Shown: positions 8,348 to 15,532 of the stretch, piece after piece | Layout of the letters: each line of letters opens with the position of its first letter | Numbering within the stretch: the first letter of the stretch is position 1 | Source of the DNA: Candidatus Peribacter sp. UBA6535 | GTDB taxonomy: Bacteria; Patescibacteriota; Gracilibacteria; Peribacterales; Peribacteraceae | Length of the DNA: 56,167 nt | Assembly (NCBI GenBank): GCA_002436205.1 | Contig: DJKT01000041.1 | Location: forward strand, 1 to 56,167 | Direction: 5' to 3' | Notes under the pieces: generated by a model | What the model saw: the letters and a program-made list of their open reading frames with translations, nothing else | Database searches by the model: none | Told to the model about the DNA's origin: nothing | Position numbers and translations under genes: made by a program

Positions 8348-8367
8348 CGGAGCCTTTTTGAACGCTT
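8324..8367. terminator. bidirectional terminator, prfB / histone gene
   Basis: AAGCGTTCAAAAA (8324-8336) pairs perfectly with TTTTTGAACGCTT (8355-8367), a 13-bp stem with an 18-nt loop. T-rich and A-rich arms lie at either base, so it can work in both directions between the convergent prfB and histone-fold genes. The prfB stop lies inside it. Confidence 0.6.
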
Positions 8368-8378
8368 TATAATGTGGA

Positions 8379-8549
8379 CTAGAGGTCCTCAGCGCGAACG
8401 GTCTTACGACCATTAGCTTTAGCGCGGTCGCAAGCCTTTGCAACGGAAGCCTCGAGTTCTGCAGATACTGCGTCTGCGAGGTCACCGGAAGACATCATAC
8501 CGTGCTTCTTTACGAGCTCTTTGAGCTTGGAAGCTACTACGTAACTCAT
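8379..8549 (-). CDS. single-domain histone-fold protein (56 aa)
   Basis: A 56-residue protein with an intact frame from ATG 8549 to TAG 8379. It opens with helix VASKLKELVKKHGM, has a long central helix (SSGDLADAVSAELEASVAKA) and ends RAKANGRKTVRAEDL. The closing motif (A-x-x-x-G-R-K-T-V-x-x-x-D) is the histone-fold signature of archaeal histones and of the short bacterial histones (HBb type, as in Bdellovibrio), which are about 60 residues. It probably dimerises and binds DNA as a nucleoid protein. The last helix is very short. It is convergent with prfB and followed by the bidirectional hairpin. Confidence 0.8.
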   Translation of the reverse strand: MSYVVASKLKELVKKHGMMSSGDLADAVSAELEASVAKACDRAKANGRKTVRAEDL

Positions 8550-8732
8550 GAGTAGGAGTGGTAGGAAGTAATAACGACCCGAATTCTAGGGAGTAAACCG
8601 TCAAGCCCGCAAGTCTAAATTGCCAAATTTGTGCAGTATTTTTATGCAGAAAGCCAATTGACAGCATTGAGTGTTTCAGCAAGGGGGTGATTTGGACACA
8701 AGTCACAATCGAACTTTTTAGCTTAAATAAGC

Positions 8733-9710
8733 CTATCTTTGGCGGAGGGAGCGGGATTCGAACCCGCGAGACCCTTGCGGGCCCACTCGCTTTCGAGGCG
8801 AGCGCTTTCGACCACTCAGCCATCCCTCCATAGGCAATCTACCTGCTGGAGGACTAGGTTGCATACGATTCCGAGGTAGTTTTCGATCCGTAGGGAGTCC
8901 TAACTCTTCTCTGCGTTCACGAATCTGCTCTGGAATTTCATCACGATCAAACAAAGGAGATGGTCCTGGCTTTCTTGTACCTGGTTTTCTACCCCACTGT
9001 TCGTGAGCACGATTGCGAATGCTTCCTACATGCTCTCTAAATGCACGCACCTCTTCTGGCCTTAGAGTTCCATCTTGTACCCTCTCCAAAAATTCTTGAT
9101 GCCGTTTCATAACATCATCCACACGAGTCTGAATCAGCTCACGATGTTCCTCCGGAACACGATCAAGATGCTCTTGTAGTTTTTCCATTCGATGCTCAAT
9201 ACGCTCTTCCAAATGCACACGACGATCCTGTGTAAATACTTCACTCGAAGACAAGTATTCTGCTTCCTTAAGTCGACGCTTTAGTCTGCGCCTCTCCCAT
9301 TCTGCTCTGCGCTCAGGAGCAAATGAAAGAGCGACATCAATGAGTGGCTCTGTAATATCAACTTTCACAGTATAAAGAGTATCGCCAGGAACAGCTGTCT
9401 GAGAAGCGTACGCAACACTACCTCCACCAACACTAAAAATCAGCAAGGCAACCATCATACTGGCGACCAGCTTATGAAAAATGAACCAGTTAAATACAGA
9501 GGAGTACCCTGGGACTATTATAGGGTTACTATTCATGTGGCTAGCAATTGCACTAAAGGAATCTGCTTTCTCAAGAGAGCTGAGATTAATTTGCTTAGCA
9601 CTCGCAAACGTAGAGATACCTTGCCAAAGTAATGCCTTCTCTTTAGAAGAAAGTTGCAAACGCTTGGCATCGCCGAAGAATTGCTTGGTGAACTTATCCA
9701 TAACTTGCAA
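8733..9710 (-). CDS. DUF5667 membrane protein, probable anti-sigma partner, reading into tRNA-Ser
   Basis: A 325-residue protein (322 from a second ATG at 9701). The N-terminal 48 residues are probably cytoplasmic and could hold the sigma factor; one membrane helix follows (about 49-70). A DUF5667 domain comes next (AVPGDTLYTVKVDITEPLID, then a charged helical region RRAEWERRRLKRRLKEAEYL). The start overlaps the end of the sigma gene, so the two are co-expressed. The frame does not stop before the downstream tRNA-Ser: the last 32 codons (from residue 294) are the tRNA gene itself, and TAG lies 5 nt beyond its CCA. The true C-terminus in vivo is uncertain. Confidence 0.8.
   Translation of the reverse strand: MQVMDKFTKQFFGDAKRLQLSSKEKALLWQGISTFASAKQINLSSLEKADSFSAIASHMNSNPIIVPGYSSVFNWFIFHKLVASMMVALLIFSVGGGSVAYASQTAVPGDTLYTVKVDITEPLIDVALSFAPERRAEWERRRLKRRLKEAEYLSSSEVFTQDRRVHLEERIEHRMEKLQEHLDRVPEEHRELIQTRVDDVMKRHQEFLERVQDGTLRPEEVRAFREHVGSIRNRAHEQWGRKPGTRKPGPSPLFDRDEIPEQIRERREELGLPTDRKLPRNRMQPSPPAGRLPMEGWLSGRKRSPRKRVGPQGSRGFESRSLRQR
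8740..8829 (-). tRNA. tRNA-Ser (anticodon CGA)
   Basis: Cloverleaf on the minus strand: 5' GGAGGGA pairs with the 3' acceptor strand, the anticodon stem is CTCGC/GCGAG with loop CTCGAAA (anticodon CGA), there is a long variable arm (class II), the T loop is TTCGAAT, discriminator G, and CCA is encoded (8742-8740). It reads UCG codons. The tRNA lies wholly inside the 3' end of the DUF5667 reading frame on the same strand. No separate promoter is visible directly upstream, so it may be co-transcribed from the sigma operon. Confidence 0.95.
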
Positions 9711-10218
9711 GAATCGTACGTAACATTTTCATGCCTCTATTTAATCGAACAGAAACGACATTGGCAGTTTCATTTAAAAGTTCCGCTATCTCTTTCGGAG
9801 AGAGTTCATCGATGTATCGCATAATGATTGCAGCACGATACGGCTCTTCTAACTCATGTAACACTTTTGCAATCGCTTTCGCGTCAAACACTTGGCCTTG
9901 GTCTCTGCCATCCTCTCCTTTGATGTCAAATCCATCCTCAACCATATCTTCAAATGAAACTATTTTCCGCTTCTTCGCCCTGCGTGCCTCATCGACCAAA
10001 ATATTATTTGCTGCTCTATAAAGAAAAGCTTGGACATTATCGATATCTTTTCCTGCTACTAAATAATCCCACGCCTTCATAAATACCTCCTGCATCAGCT
10101 CTTTTGCCCGCTCTCTATCAAAACATCTGTAGCAACAATGACGAAAAATTGCATCAGCAAATTCATCGTACGCAATGGCGAAATCGGCATCGGCCCCTGG
10201 GTGACTTTTGATGGTCAT
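9694..10218 (-). CDS. ECF-type RNA polymerase sigma factor
   Basis: A sigma-70 family factor of the extracytoplasmic-function class, 174 residues, with region 2 (DEFADAIFRHCCYRCFDRER, then AFLYRAANNILVDEARR) and region 4 (PYRAAIIMRYIDELSPKEIA, a helix-turn-helix). An ATG two codons upstream (10224) is possible. The ATG at 10218 is preferred because a TGTAAGA-N15-CGTCATA element ends 7 nt upstream, which predicts a leaderless transcript. The same element faces the other way in front of the secreted Cys-pair gene, so the sigma factor probably drives itself and that gene. The overlapping DUF5667 gene is the likely membrane anti-sigma. Confidence 0.9.
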   Translation of the reverse strand: MTIKSHPGADADFAIAYDEFADAIFRHCCYRCFDRERAKELMQEVFMKAWDYLVAGKDIDNVQAFLYRAANNILVDEARRAKKRKIVSFEDMVEDGFDIKGEDGRDQGQVFDAKAIAKVLHELEEPYRAAIIMRYIDELSPKEIAELLNETANVVSVRLNRGMKMLRTILASYG

Positions 10219-10225
10219 CAACATA

Positions 10226-10254
10226 TATGACGTACAGATAACCTCATTCTTACA
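10226..10254 (-). promoter_or_regulatory. putative ECF promoter, sigma operon
   Basis: On the minus strand TGTAAGA (10254-10248), 15 nt, CGTCATA (10232-10226), ending 7 nt before the ATG at 10218. The same two heptamers with the same 15-nt spacing occur on the other strand 50 bp away, so this is probably the autoregulated promoter of the sigma factor. Confidence 0.65.
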
Positions 10255-10281
10255 TCATATGCTGACTTTTTCTGTAAAAAT

Positions 10282-10310
10282 TGTAAGAGTTCTGATCTTC
10301 GATCGTCATA
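10282..10310 (+). promoter_or_regulatory. putative ECF promoter, secreted Cys-pair gene
   Basis: TGTAAGA (10282-10288), 15 nt, CGTCATA (10304-10310), identical boxes and spacing to the divergent sigma promoter. CGTC is a common -10 core of ECF sigma factors. Transcription would start about 10317 and leave a leader of roughly 38 nt rich in C and T. Confidence 0.65.
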
Positions 10311-10355
10311 ACTCCTGACAGTGCAAATGTCATTTTACTTCTTACCCCTATTACT

Positions 10356-11078
10356 ATGACTACAGCACAACGATTTGTATCCCTTTCCCTTCTCAGTGGA
10401 CTCACTCTCGCAGTAGCGCCACTAGCCGGTGCTCAAGGTCCTTTTAGAGACCTTGATGATGATACTCGATCTGAGATCAGGGCAGAGCTAGAAGCCTGCC
10501 GTGAAAACAATGAAGAAGTAGAAGACCGAAAAGCATGTGCAGAAGCAGTCTTTGCTTCACATGGTATTGAGAAACCAGAAAACCATGGTCGTCGTGGGCA
10601 ACGTCGTGGCCAACGTCGTGGCCAACGCGATGGACAGAAGCAGGATATCCCCGAGGATGTTCGTGAAGAGCTTAAAGCATGCCGAGAAGAAAATATTGGC
10701 GACCACGAAGCTGCGAAGGCATGTGCTAAAGAAGTCTTTAGTGAAAATGGCATCGAGATGCCAGAGCACAGAGGTCGTGGCCAAAAGATTGGTCACAAGT
10801 TCCGCTCGAACATCACAGAAACCTGTGGCGAACGTGAGAGCACAGAAGAATGGCGCGAATGTGCTAAAGAAGCTCGTGGAACAATTCGCAGTGAGTTTCA
10901 GGAAGAGCGCCCTAGAGCTTTTAACAGATTCCAGAACCGAAGGCGTCGTGGTGGTATTGGTGCCAGCGCAGATCTTCGCTCGGAACTAAGAGCATGTCTC
11001 GAGCTCGAAGATAACGAAGAGCTTAGAGAATGTGTTTTTGGAGTGCGACAGGCTGCCAGAGAGCAATCACAAGGTTAA
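10356..11078 (+). CDS. secreted Cys-pair helical repeat protein 1
   Basis: A 240-residue protein with a clear signal peptide (cleavage after about residue 26, ending PLAGAQG). The mature part holds four repeats, each a helix ending E-x-x-A/E-C, a charged stretch and a second Cys after 11-13 residues: ACRENNEEVEDRKAC, ACREENIGDHEAAKAC, TCGERESTEEWREC and ACLELEDNEELREC. Each pair could staple a helical hairpin by a disulphide. Basic RGQRRGQRRGQ linkers lie between the first two repeats. It has a divergent ECF-type promoter with the sigma gene and an intrinsic terminator after it. The family is unknown to me; function is not predicted. Confidence 0.75.
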   Translation: MTTAQRFVSLSLLSGLTLAVAPLAGAQGPFRDLDDDTRSEIRAELEACRENNEEVEDRKACAEAVFASHGIEKPENHGRRGQRRGQRRGQRDGQKQDIPEDVREELKACREENIGDHEAAKACAKEVFSENGIEMPEHRGRGQKIGHKFRSNITETCGERESTEEWRECAKEARGTIRSEFQEERPRAFNRFQNRRRRGGIGASADLRSELRACLELEDNEELRECVFGVRQAAREQSQG

Positions 11079-11111
11079 TTGATATAGATAGATAAAGTGG
11101 AAACAGTATTG

Positions 11112-11141
11112 GCAGGTTTGCACGAGCTGACCTGCCTTTTA
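11112..11141 (+). terminator. intrinsic terminator after Cys-pair gene 1
   Basis: GGCAGGT (11112-11118) pairs with ACCTGCC (11131-11137), followed directly by TTTT. It ends the transcript of the first secreted Cys-pair gene. Confidence 0.75.
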
Positions 11142-11162
11142 CTGATCTGCTACTATATTGTT

Positions 11163-11567
11163 ATGAATTTCCCCATCGAGATCGGCCATAAATATCAGCT
11201 CATTGCCAAAGAAATTGGGTTCAATCCTGAAGATATCGAAGAGCATTTCGCCCGTGGAAGCGGTCATGGAGGTCAGAGTATTAATAAATCTACCAACTGT
11301 GTAGAGCTCCACCACAAGCCCACAGGGATAGATGTTCGCTACCAACACCACCGAGGTTTGCTGAGAAATCGTAAAGAAGCATGGGAACTCATGATTACAA
11401 AAGTAGAGGAAAGTATAAAAGGAGAAGCGTCTGCTCTCGGACAAAAGAAACACAAGATTCAAAAGCAGAAGCAACGTAGATCCAGAAGATCTAAAGAGAA
11501 AATGTTAGAAGAAAAGAAAAAACGATCCGAGATCAAAGAATTTCGCAGATCAATAGAAACAGACTAA
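11163..11567 (+). CDS. peptidyl-tRNA hydrolase-type release-factor-like protein (GGQ only)
   Basis: A 134-residue protein carrying only the release-factor catalytic domain: GSGHGGQSINKSTNCVELHH with GGQ at residues 36-38, then a very basic helical tail (QKKHKIQKQKQRRSRRSKEK). There is no codon-recognition domain. This architecture matches ArfB/YaeJ and C12orf65-like factors that free ribosomes stalled on mRNAs without a stop codon, with the basic tail probing the empty mRNA channel. It starts at ATG 11163; a TACTAT lies 5 nt upstream, so the mRNA may be leaderless. It sits between the two Cys-pair genes with its own terminator-separated unit. Confidence 0.85.
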   Translation: MNFPIEIGHKYQLIAKEIGFNPEDIEEHFARGSGHGGQSINKSTNCVELHHKPTGIDVRYQHHRGLLRNRKEAWELMITKVEESIKGEASALGQKKHKIQKQKQRRSRRSKEKMLEEKKKRSEIKEFRRSIETD

Positions 11568-11645
11568 AACTGTGAAACGCATCACTACGTCAAATACTTT
11601 TTACAAAGAGAAAGCGTATACTTAGCAAACCCTTCCTCTCTTATA

Positions 11646-12347
11646 ATGAAAACATTGCGATCTATTATTGCTACAGTCTCCATACTTACTCTCTGCGCCG
11701 GAGTGATTCCACCAGCTCAAGCAAGTGGCATCAGTGGAGGGGCGTTAGGAAATGGCATTCGTAATGCATCACCAAGAGGATTCAAAAGGAGTATCTCCAG
11801 AGCACGTGACAAATTAAATACAGAATGTCAGCACTTAGAAGATGCAAATGAAAAGCGCAGGTGCGTGATGGACTATAGAAAAATGATTCGAGATGAAGCA
11901 ACACCAGTGACAGAGGGTTATGTTGATTATAACCTCGAACGCAGAAGTCAAAATTGTGGACATTTCCCACGCATTACAGACCGAAGAGCATGTATGCGTA
12001 GCTTGAGGGCGCGTATTCCACAGGGCAACCGACGAGCACTGAATAAACGAACACGAACACGGGCTGTAAAAGAGCAAAGGGAAGAATGTCGCGAAAAGGA
12101 AACCTCTGCAGAGAGACTTCGATGCTTGCGCAGTCAGGGTAATGCTCGCAGATCAAAGGTAATTCAGCTCGACAGAAGGAGACCTCTGATGGAAAAAGCT
12201 CCCGTGAACTTTATCGCTCCACAGGGTCTGCGCCGAAACTTAAGCCGAGCACGAGACCTCAAAAGAGAAGAGTGCGGCAGCATTACTGATGGAAATGAAA
12301 AACGCTCCTGCATGAAGCGTATTGATGCAATGTATAAAGGGTATTAA
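11646..12347 (+). CDS. secreted Cys-pair helical repeat protein 2
   Basis: A 233-residue paralogue in design of the gene at 10356: signal peptide (cleavage near residue 26, PPAQAS), then four Cys pairs, here all with exactly 11 residues between: ECQHLEDANEKRRC, NCGHFPRITDRRAC, ECREKETSAERLRC and ECGSITDGNEKRSC. The rest is highly basic (many R and K). TATACT lies 23 nt before the ATG and the leader is C/T-rich. The exact ECF element found at the first gene was not seen here, although CGTCAAA occurs at 11588. The gene ends 2 nt from the convergent L28 gene. Function unknown. Confidence 0.75.
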   Translation: MKTLRSIIATVSILTLCAGVIPPAQASGISGGALGNGIRNASPRGFKRSISRARDKLNTECQHLEDANEKRRCVMDYRKMIRDEATPVTEGYVDYNLERRSQNCGHFPRITDRRACMRSLRARIPQGNRRALNKRTRTRAVKEQREECREKETSAERLRCLRSQGNARRSKVIQLDRRRPLMEKAPVNFIAPQGLRRNLSRARDLKREECGSITDGNEKRSCMKRIDAMYKGY

Positions 12348-12349
12348 GC

Positions 12350-12559
12350 CTAAACCTTCTTTCCAGCCTGCATCCTCTTTGCCAGAGTACGGATGTAAGA
12401 AGCTGCCACCTTTACCTTTTTGTACTCTCCTGTAGCAGGATCGTAAATACGTGTTTTCTGGATATTGGGCTTAAATGTACGCTTTGTTGAACGCATAGAT
12501 TTGCTCCGTGTTTGACCACTTGAGGTTTTCTTGCCAGTTTTACTGCATTTGCGTGCCAT
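12350..12559 (-). CDS. rpmB: 50S ribosomal protein L28
   Basis: Ribosomal protein L28, 69 residues. MARKCSKTGKKTSSGQTRSK, then KRTFKPNIQKTRIYDPATG, match the family. A full sigma-70 promoter lies so close that the predicted transcript is leaderless or nearly so. Confidence 0.96.
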   Translation of the reverse strand: MARKCSKTGKKTSSGQTRSKSMRSTKRTFKPNIQKTRIYDPATGEYKKVKVAASYIRTLAKRMQAGKKV

Positions 12560-12568
12560 TTCGGAGAA

Positions 12569-12597
12569 ATCCTACGGATAGAGCACCTCGGGGTCAA
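12569..12597 (-). promoter_or_regulatory. sigma-70 promoter of rpmB, near-leaderless
   Basis: On the minus strand TTGACC (12597-12592), 17 nt, TAGGAT (12574-12569), then only 9 nt to the rpmB ATG. This is the clearest example in the window of a -35/-10 pair placing the transcription start at or next to the start codon. Confidence 0.65.
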
Positions 12598-12651
12598 ATG
12601 TTTACTAAAAAGAATCCCAATTCTCCTAATTCCTTGCTATCCTTACGCGCA

Positions 12652-13320
12652 ATGGCTTCCTTCCTCACCCCCACCTTCATTATTGCTATCCTCATAGCAG
12701 TAGCTGTTCATGAGTGGGCTCATGGATATGCAGCATGGAAGCTAGGAGACCCAACAGCAAAGTATGACGGAAGGCTAACACTCAATCCGCTTGCACACCT
12801 AGACCCTGTGGGAACCGTTCTCTTTGTACTGGTTGGATTTGGATGGGGAAAGCCAGTTCCTGTAGACCCTCGCTACTTCAAGCACACCATACGAGACAGT
12901 GCAATTGTGGCTTTTGCAGGCCCCTTAAGTAATATCATCCTCGCATTCGGAGCATTCTTCTTAGCTCTTGCTTTTGGAATGAAGGCAGAAGTACTCGCAG
13001 TAACAGGAGCGCTGATTGCCCCAAACAATCAACCGGTTCTCATTACATTTATTGCAGAACTTCTTGGCGACATCATTCATATCAATCTGGTGCTCATGGC
13101 ATTTAACTTGCTGCCTATTGCTCCACTGGATGGAAGCAAGATCGTCCGTATCTTCCTGCCTTATGAATACGAATATCAATATCAGCAGTTTATGCAGAAG
13201 GGTCCATGGATTCTTCTGGCTCTGATTATTGCAGGCAGCGCCTTTGGTATTCCGGTTCTTAGTATGTGGATTACTATTATTATGTCTCCGTTCCTGGGGT
13301 TAATGTACGCACTGATATGA
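12652..13320 (+). CDS. site-2 protease-like M50 membrane metalloprotease
   Basis: A 222-residue intramembrane or membrane-bound zinc protease of the small M50 class. The zinc motif HEWAH (residues 20-24) lies in the first membrane helix and the second ligand region NLLPIAPLDGSKIV is near residue 160. About five membrane segments are visible and no PDZ domain. Upstream in-frame ATGs exist, but the ATG at 12652 is chosen because homologues begin close to the first helix and TATCCT lies exactly 8 nt before it. It overlaps the next gene by ATGA, joining it to the carbamoyltransferase cassette. Confidence 0.88.
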   Translation: MASFLTPTFIIAILIAVAVHEWAHGYAAWKLGDPTAKYDGRLTLNPLAHLDPVGTVLFVLVGFGWGKPVPVDPRYFKHTIRDSAIVAFAGPLSNIILAFGAFFLALAFGMKAEVLAVTGALIAPNNQPVLITFIAELLGDIIHINLVLMAFNLLPIAPLDGSKIVRIFLPYEYEYQYQQFMQKGPWILLALIIAGSAFGIPVLSMWITIIMSPFLGLMYALI

Positions 13321-13475
13321 GCAAACTCGCAATCTTTTCAGAACTCTGGCAGTTCCTTAAAGTTCGCAAGAAGTGGTGGCTGCTTCCTATTTTGATATTG
13401 ATTGTTCTCCTAGGACTTATCCTCGTCTTTGCGCAAGGGTCTGCGTTGGCACCGTTCATCTACACCGTTTTCTAA
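13317..13475 (+). CDS. DUF5989 small membrane protein
   Basis: A 52-residue protein: MSKLAIFSELWQFLKVRKKW, then one membrane helix (WLLPILILIVLLGLILVFAQ) and GSALAPFIYTVF. This is the DUF5989 pattern, a family found next to carbamoyltransferases and SGNH hydrolases. The ATG overlaps the protease stop (ATGA) and the gene abuts the next start without a gap. The function of the family is not known; it may help hold the cassette enzymes at the membrane. Confidence 0.8.
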   Translation: MSKLAIFSELWQFLKVRKKWWLLPILILIVLLGLILVFAQGSALAPFIYTVF

Positions 13476-13772
13476 ATGAAGTTCCTCGCAGTCCTCGCAG
13501 TCCTCGTCTTCTTCGTTATCCTTTGTGATAAGTACGAAGAGAAACTTCCTCCTCCGGTTAGCTGGATCTATGCAGTCTGGAAAAAGTTCTCACACATACT
13601 AGGAGTTATTATGAGCTTTTTGATACTGACTGTTCTCTGGATCATCGGCTTTGGTATATACGCAATCATTACAAAAATTGTTACGTTTCCGAGCCGATGT
13701 AAGCCAGATCCTAAGTCTTATTGGATCAACTGTGAACCGACCACAGTGGAATCTATGAAACACCAATTCTAA
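13476..13772 (+). CDS. SxtJ-like membrane protein
   Basis: A 98-residue protein with two membrane helices (about residues 2-18 and 42-68) and a short soluble tail. Size, helices and position between DUF5989 and the carbamoyltransferase match the SxtJ family. SxtJ is known from carbamoylation clusters such as the saxitoxin locus but has no established activity. Its stop and the carbamoyltransferase start overlap as TAATG. Confidence 0.65.
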   Translation: MKFLAVLAVLVFFVILCDKYEEKLPPPVSWIYAVWKKFSHILGVIMSFLILTVLWIIGFGIYAIITKIVTFPSRCKPDPKSYWINCEPTTVESMKHQF

Positions 13773-15532
13773 TGAGTAAGCCTGTCTTTATCCTCGGCCT
13801 CTCTTGTTACTACCACGACAGTGGTGCTGTTCTTCTTAAGGATGGAAAGGTGATCTTTGCAGCACAAGAAGAACGGTACACACGAAAGAAGCAAGATGAC
13901 AGACTTCCTGTGAGTGCGATCAACAAAGCTTTGGAATATGCCGGTATTACGATGGGAGACATTGCTGCGATCGGTTTTTACGAAAAACCCTTCCTCAAGT
14001 TCTTCGACCGCATCCTAACCACGTACTTTAAAACGTGGCCTCTGGGACTGAGGCAGTATCAGATGGCTATGCAGGAATGGATGCATACCAAGCTCTGGAT
14101 TCCGCAACACATAGAGAAAGACTTAGGATACAAAGGGGAAATATTCTACGTCCCGCACCATGAGTCTCATGCAGCCTCCAGCTTCTACTGCTCAGGTTTT
14201 GAAGATTCTTGCATAGTGACTGTCGACGGTGTTGGGGAATGGGCAACAACGACTATTGGATATGGAAAAGGTAAACATCTGGATCTAAAAAAAGAAATTC
14301 ACTTCCCGCATTCCCTCGGCCTCCTCTACTCTGCCATTACCTACTACCTCGGATTTAAAGTAAACAGTGCAGAGTACAAAGTGATGGGACTCGCCCCGTA
14401 TGGTGAGCCCAAATACATCGACCAGTTCCGAGAGTTGATAACGATAAAACCAGATGGATCATTTAAATTGAACATGAAGTACTTTACGTACGAATGGGGA
14501 CTAAAGATGACAGGTAAGCGCATCGAAAAGCTCTTTGGACAGCCAACCCGGAAAGGTGAATCCGAACTGACGCAATTCCATAAAGACATAGCAGCAAGCC
14601 TACAAAAAATTACCGAAGAAGCGATGCTTGCAATCTGTAAACATGCAAAAGAGATCTGCCCATCAGAAAACCTCTGCCTTGCAGGAGGTGTCGCACTTAA
14701 CTGTGTAGCGAATGGTGAAATTTTACGATCAGGTTTGTTTAAAGATATCTTTATTCAACCTGCTTCCGGTGATGCAGGCGGTGCCCTGGGAGTAGCACTA
14801 AGTATTTGGCATAAGAAATTTGATGGTGACCGCTTCCCAAGAATTAATGATGTCTATTGGGGTACGGAATATAGTGATGATGAAGTTGAGGCATTCCTCA
14901 AAAAAGAAGATCTCCCCTATCAAAAACTAGATGATGCATCGATAATTGATCGTGTTTCTTCGCTACTCGAAGGCGAAAACGTAATCGGCTGGTTCCAGGG
15001 ACGTATGGAGTTTGGGCCAAGGGCACTGGGGAACAGATCCATCATTGCAGACGCTCGCAACAAAGAAAACTGGCAGAAGGTAAACCTCAAAATAAAATTC
15101 CGTGAGTCCTTCCGGCCGTTTGCTCCGACAGTGCTGGAGGAGAATGTACATGAATATTTTGACCTGGATAGAGAGAGCCCGTACATGTTGCTCGTTGCAG
15201 ACGTTCAACCTGATAAATGTGCAGTGATTCCTGCTGTCACACATGTAGATGATTCCGCTCGCATTCAAACCATCAGTGAGACGCAGAATCCTAAGTACTA
15301 TAATTTGATCAAAGCATTTCGAGAGAAAACTGATTGTGCCGTCATTATTAATACCTCATTTAATGTCCGTGGAGAGCCAATCGTCGAGAGTCCCAAAGAT
15401 GCTCTCAATTGTTTCCTCAACACACACATGGACTATTTGGTGATGGGTAATATCTTGATGGAGAAAACCAAGATGCCTGCAGATCGTGTTTTGCAAAGTG
15501 ATGATTATCTACAAAAATTTGAATTGGATTGA
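13772..15532 (+). CDS. carbamoyltransferase (NodU/CmcH/TobZ family)
   Basis: A 586-residue O-carbamoyltransferase that uses carbamoyl phosphate and ATP to form a carbamoyl-adenylate and then carbamoylates a hydroxyl, usually on a sugar. The N-terminal Kae1-like domain begins ILGLSCYYHDSGAVLLKDGK and has the metal-binding HHESHAASSFY motif near residues 129-139. The C-terminal domain carries FGPRALGNRSIIADAR near residue 412. It is coupled on both sides (TAATG before, ATGA after) to membrane proteins and an SGNH hydrolase. The neighbouring glycan locus suggests a surface polysaccharide sugar as target. Confidence 0.92.
   Translation: MSKPVFILGLSCYYHDSGAVLLKDGKVIFAAQEERYTRKKQDDRLPVSAINKALEYAGITMGDIAAIGFYEKPFLKFFDRILTTYFKTWPLGLRQYQMAMQEWMHTKLWIPQHIEKDLGYKGEIFYVPHHESHAASSFYCSGFEDSCIVTVDGVGEWATTTIGYGKGKHLDLKKEIHFPHSLGLLYSAITYYLGFKVNSAEYKVMGLAPYGEPKYIDQFRELITIKPDGSFKLNMKYFTYEWGLKMTGKRIEKLFGQPTRKGESELTQFHKDIAASLQKITEEAMLAICKHAKEICPSENLCLAGGVALNCVANGEILRSGLFKDIFIQPASGDAGGALGVALSIWHKKFDGDRFPRINDVYWGTEYSDDEVEAFLKKEDLPYQKLDDASIIDRVSSLLEGENVIGWFQGRMEFGPRALGNRSIIADARNKENWQKVNLKIKFRESFRPFAPTVLEENVHEYFDLDRESPYMLLVADVQPDKCAVIPAVTHVDDSARIQTISETQNPKYYNLIKAFREKTDCAVIINTSFNVRGEPIVESPKDALNCFLNTHMDYLVMGNILMEKTKMPADRVLQSDDYLQKFELD

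Noticed and set aside
8482..8823. Open frame of 113 codons on the minus strand through tRNA-Ser
   Set aside because: Its N-terminal part is the tRNA read in another frame (MAEWSKALASKASG is a familiar tRNA-Ser mistranslation) and it overlaps the histone gene.
11588..11594. CGTCAAA upstream of the second Cys-pair gene as an ECF -10
   Set aside because: No TGTAAGA lies 14-16 nt upstream; the nearest match has a spacer of about 10 nt.
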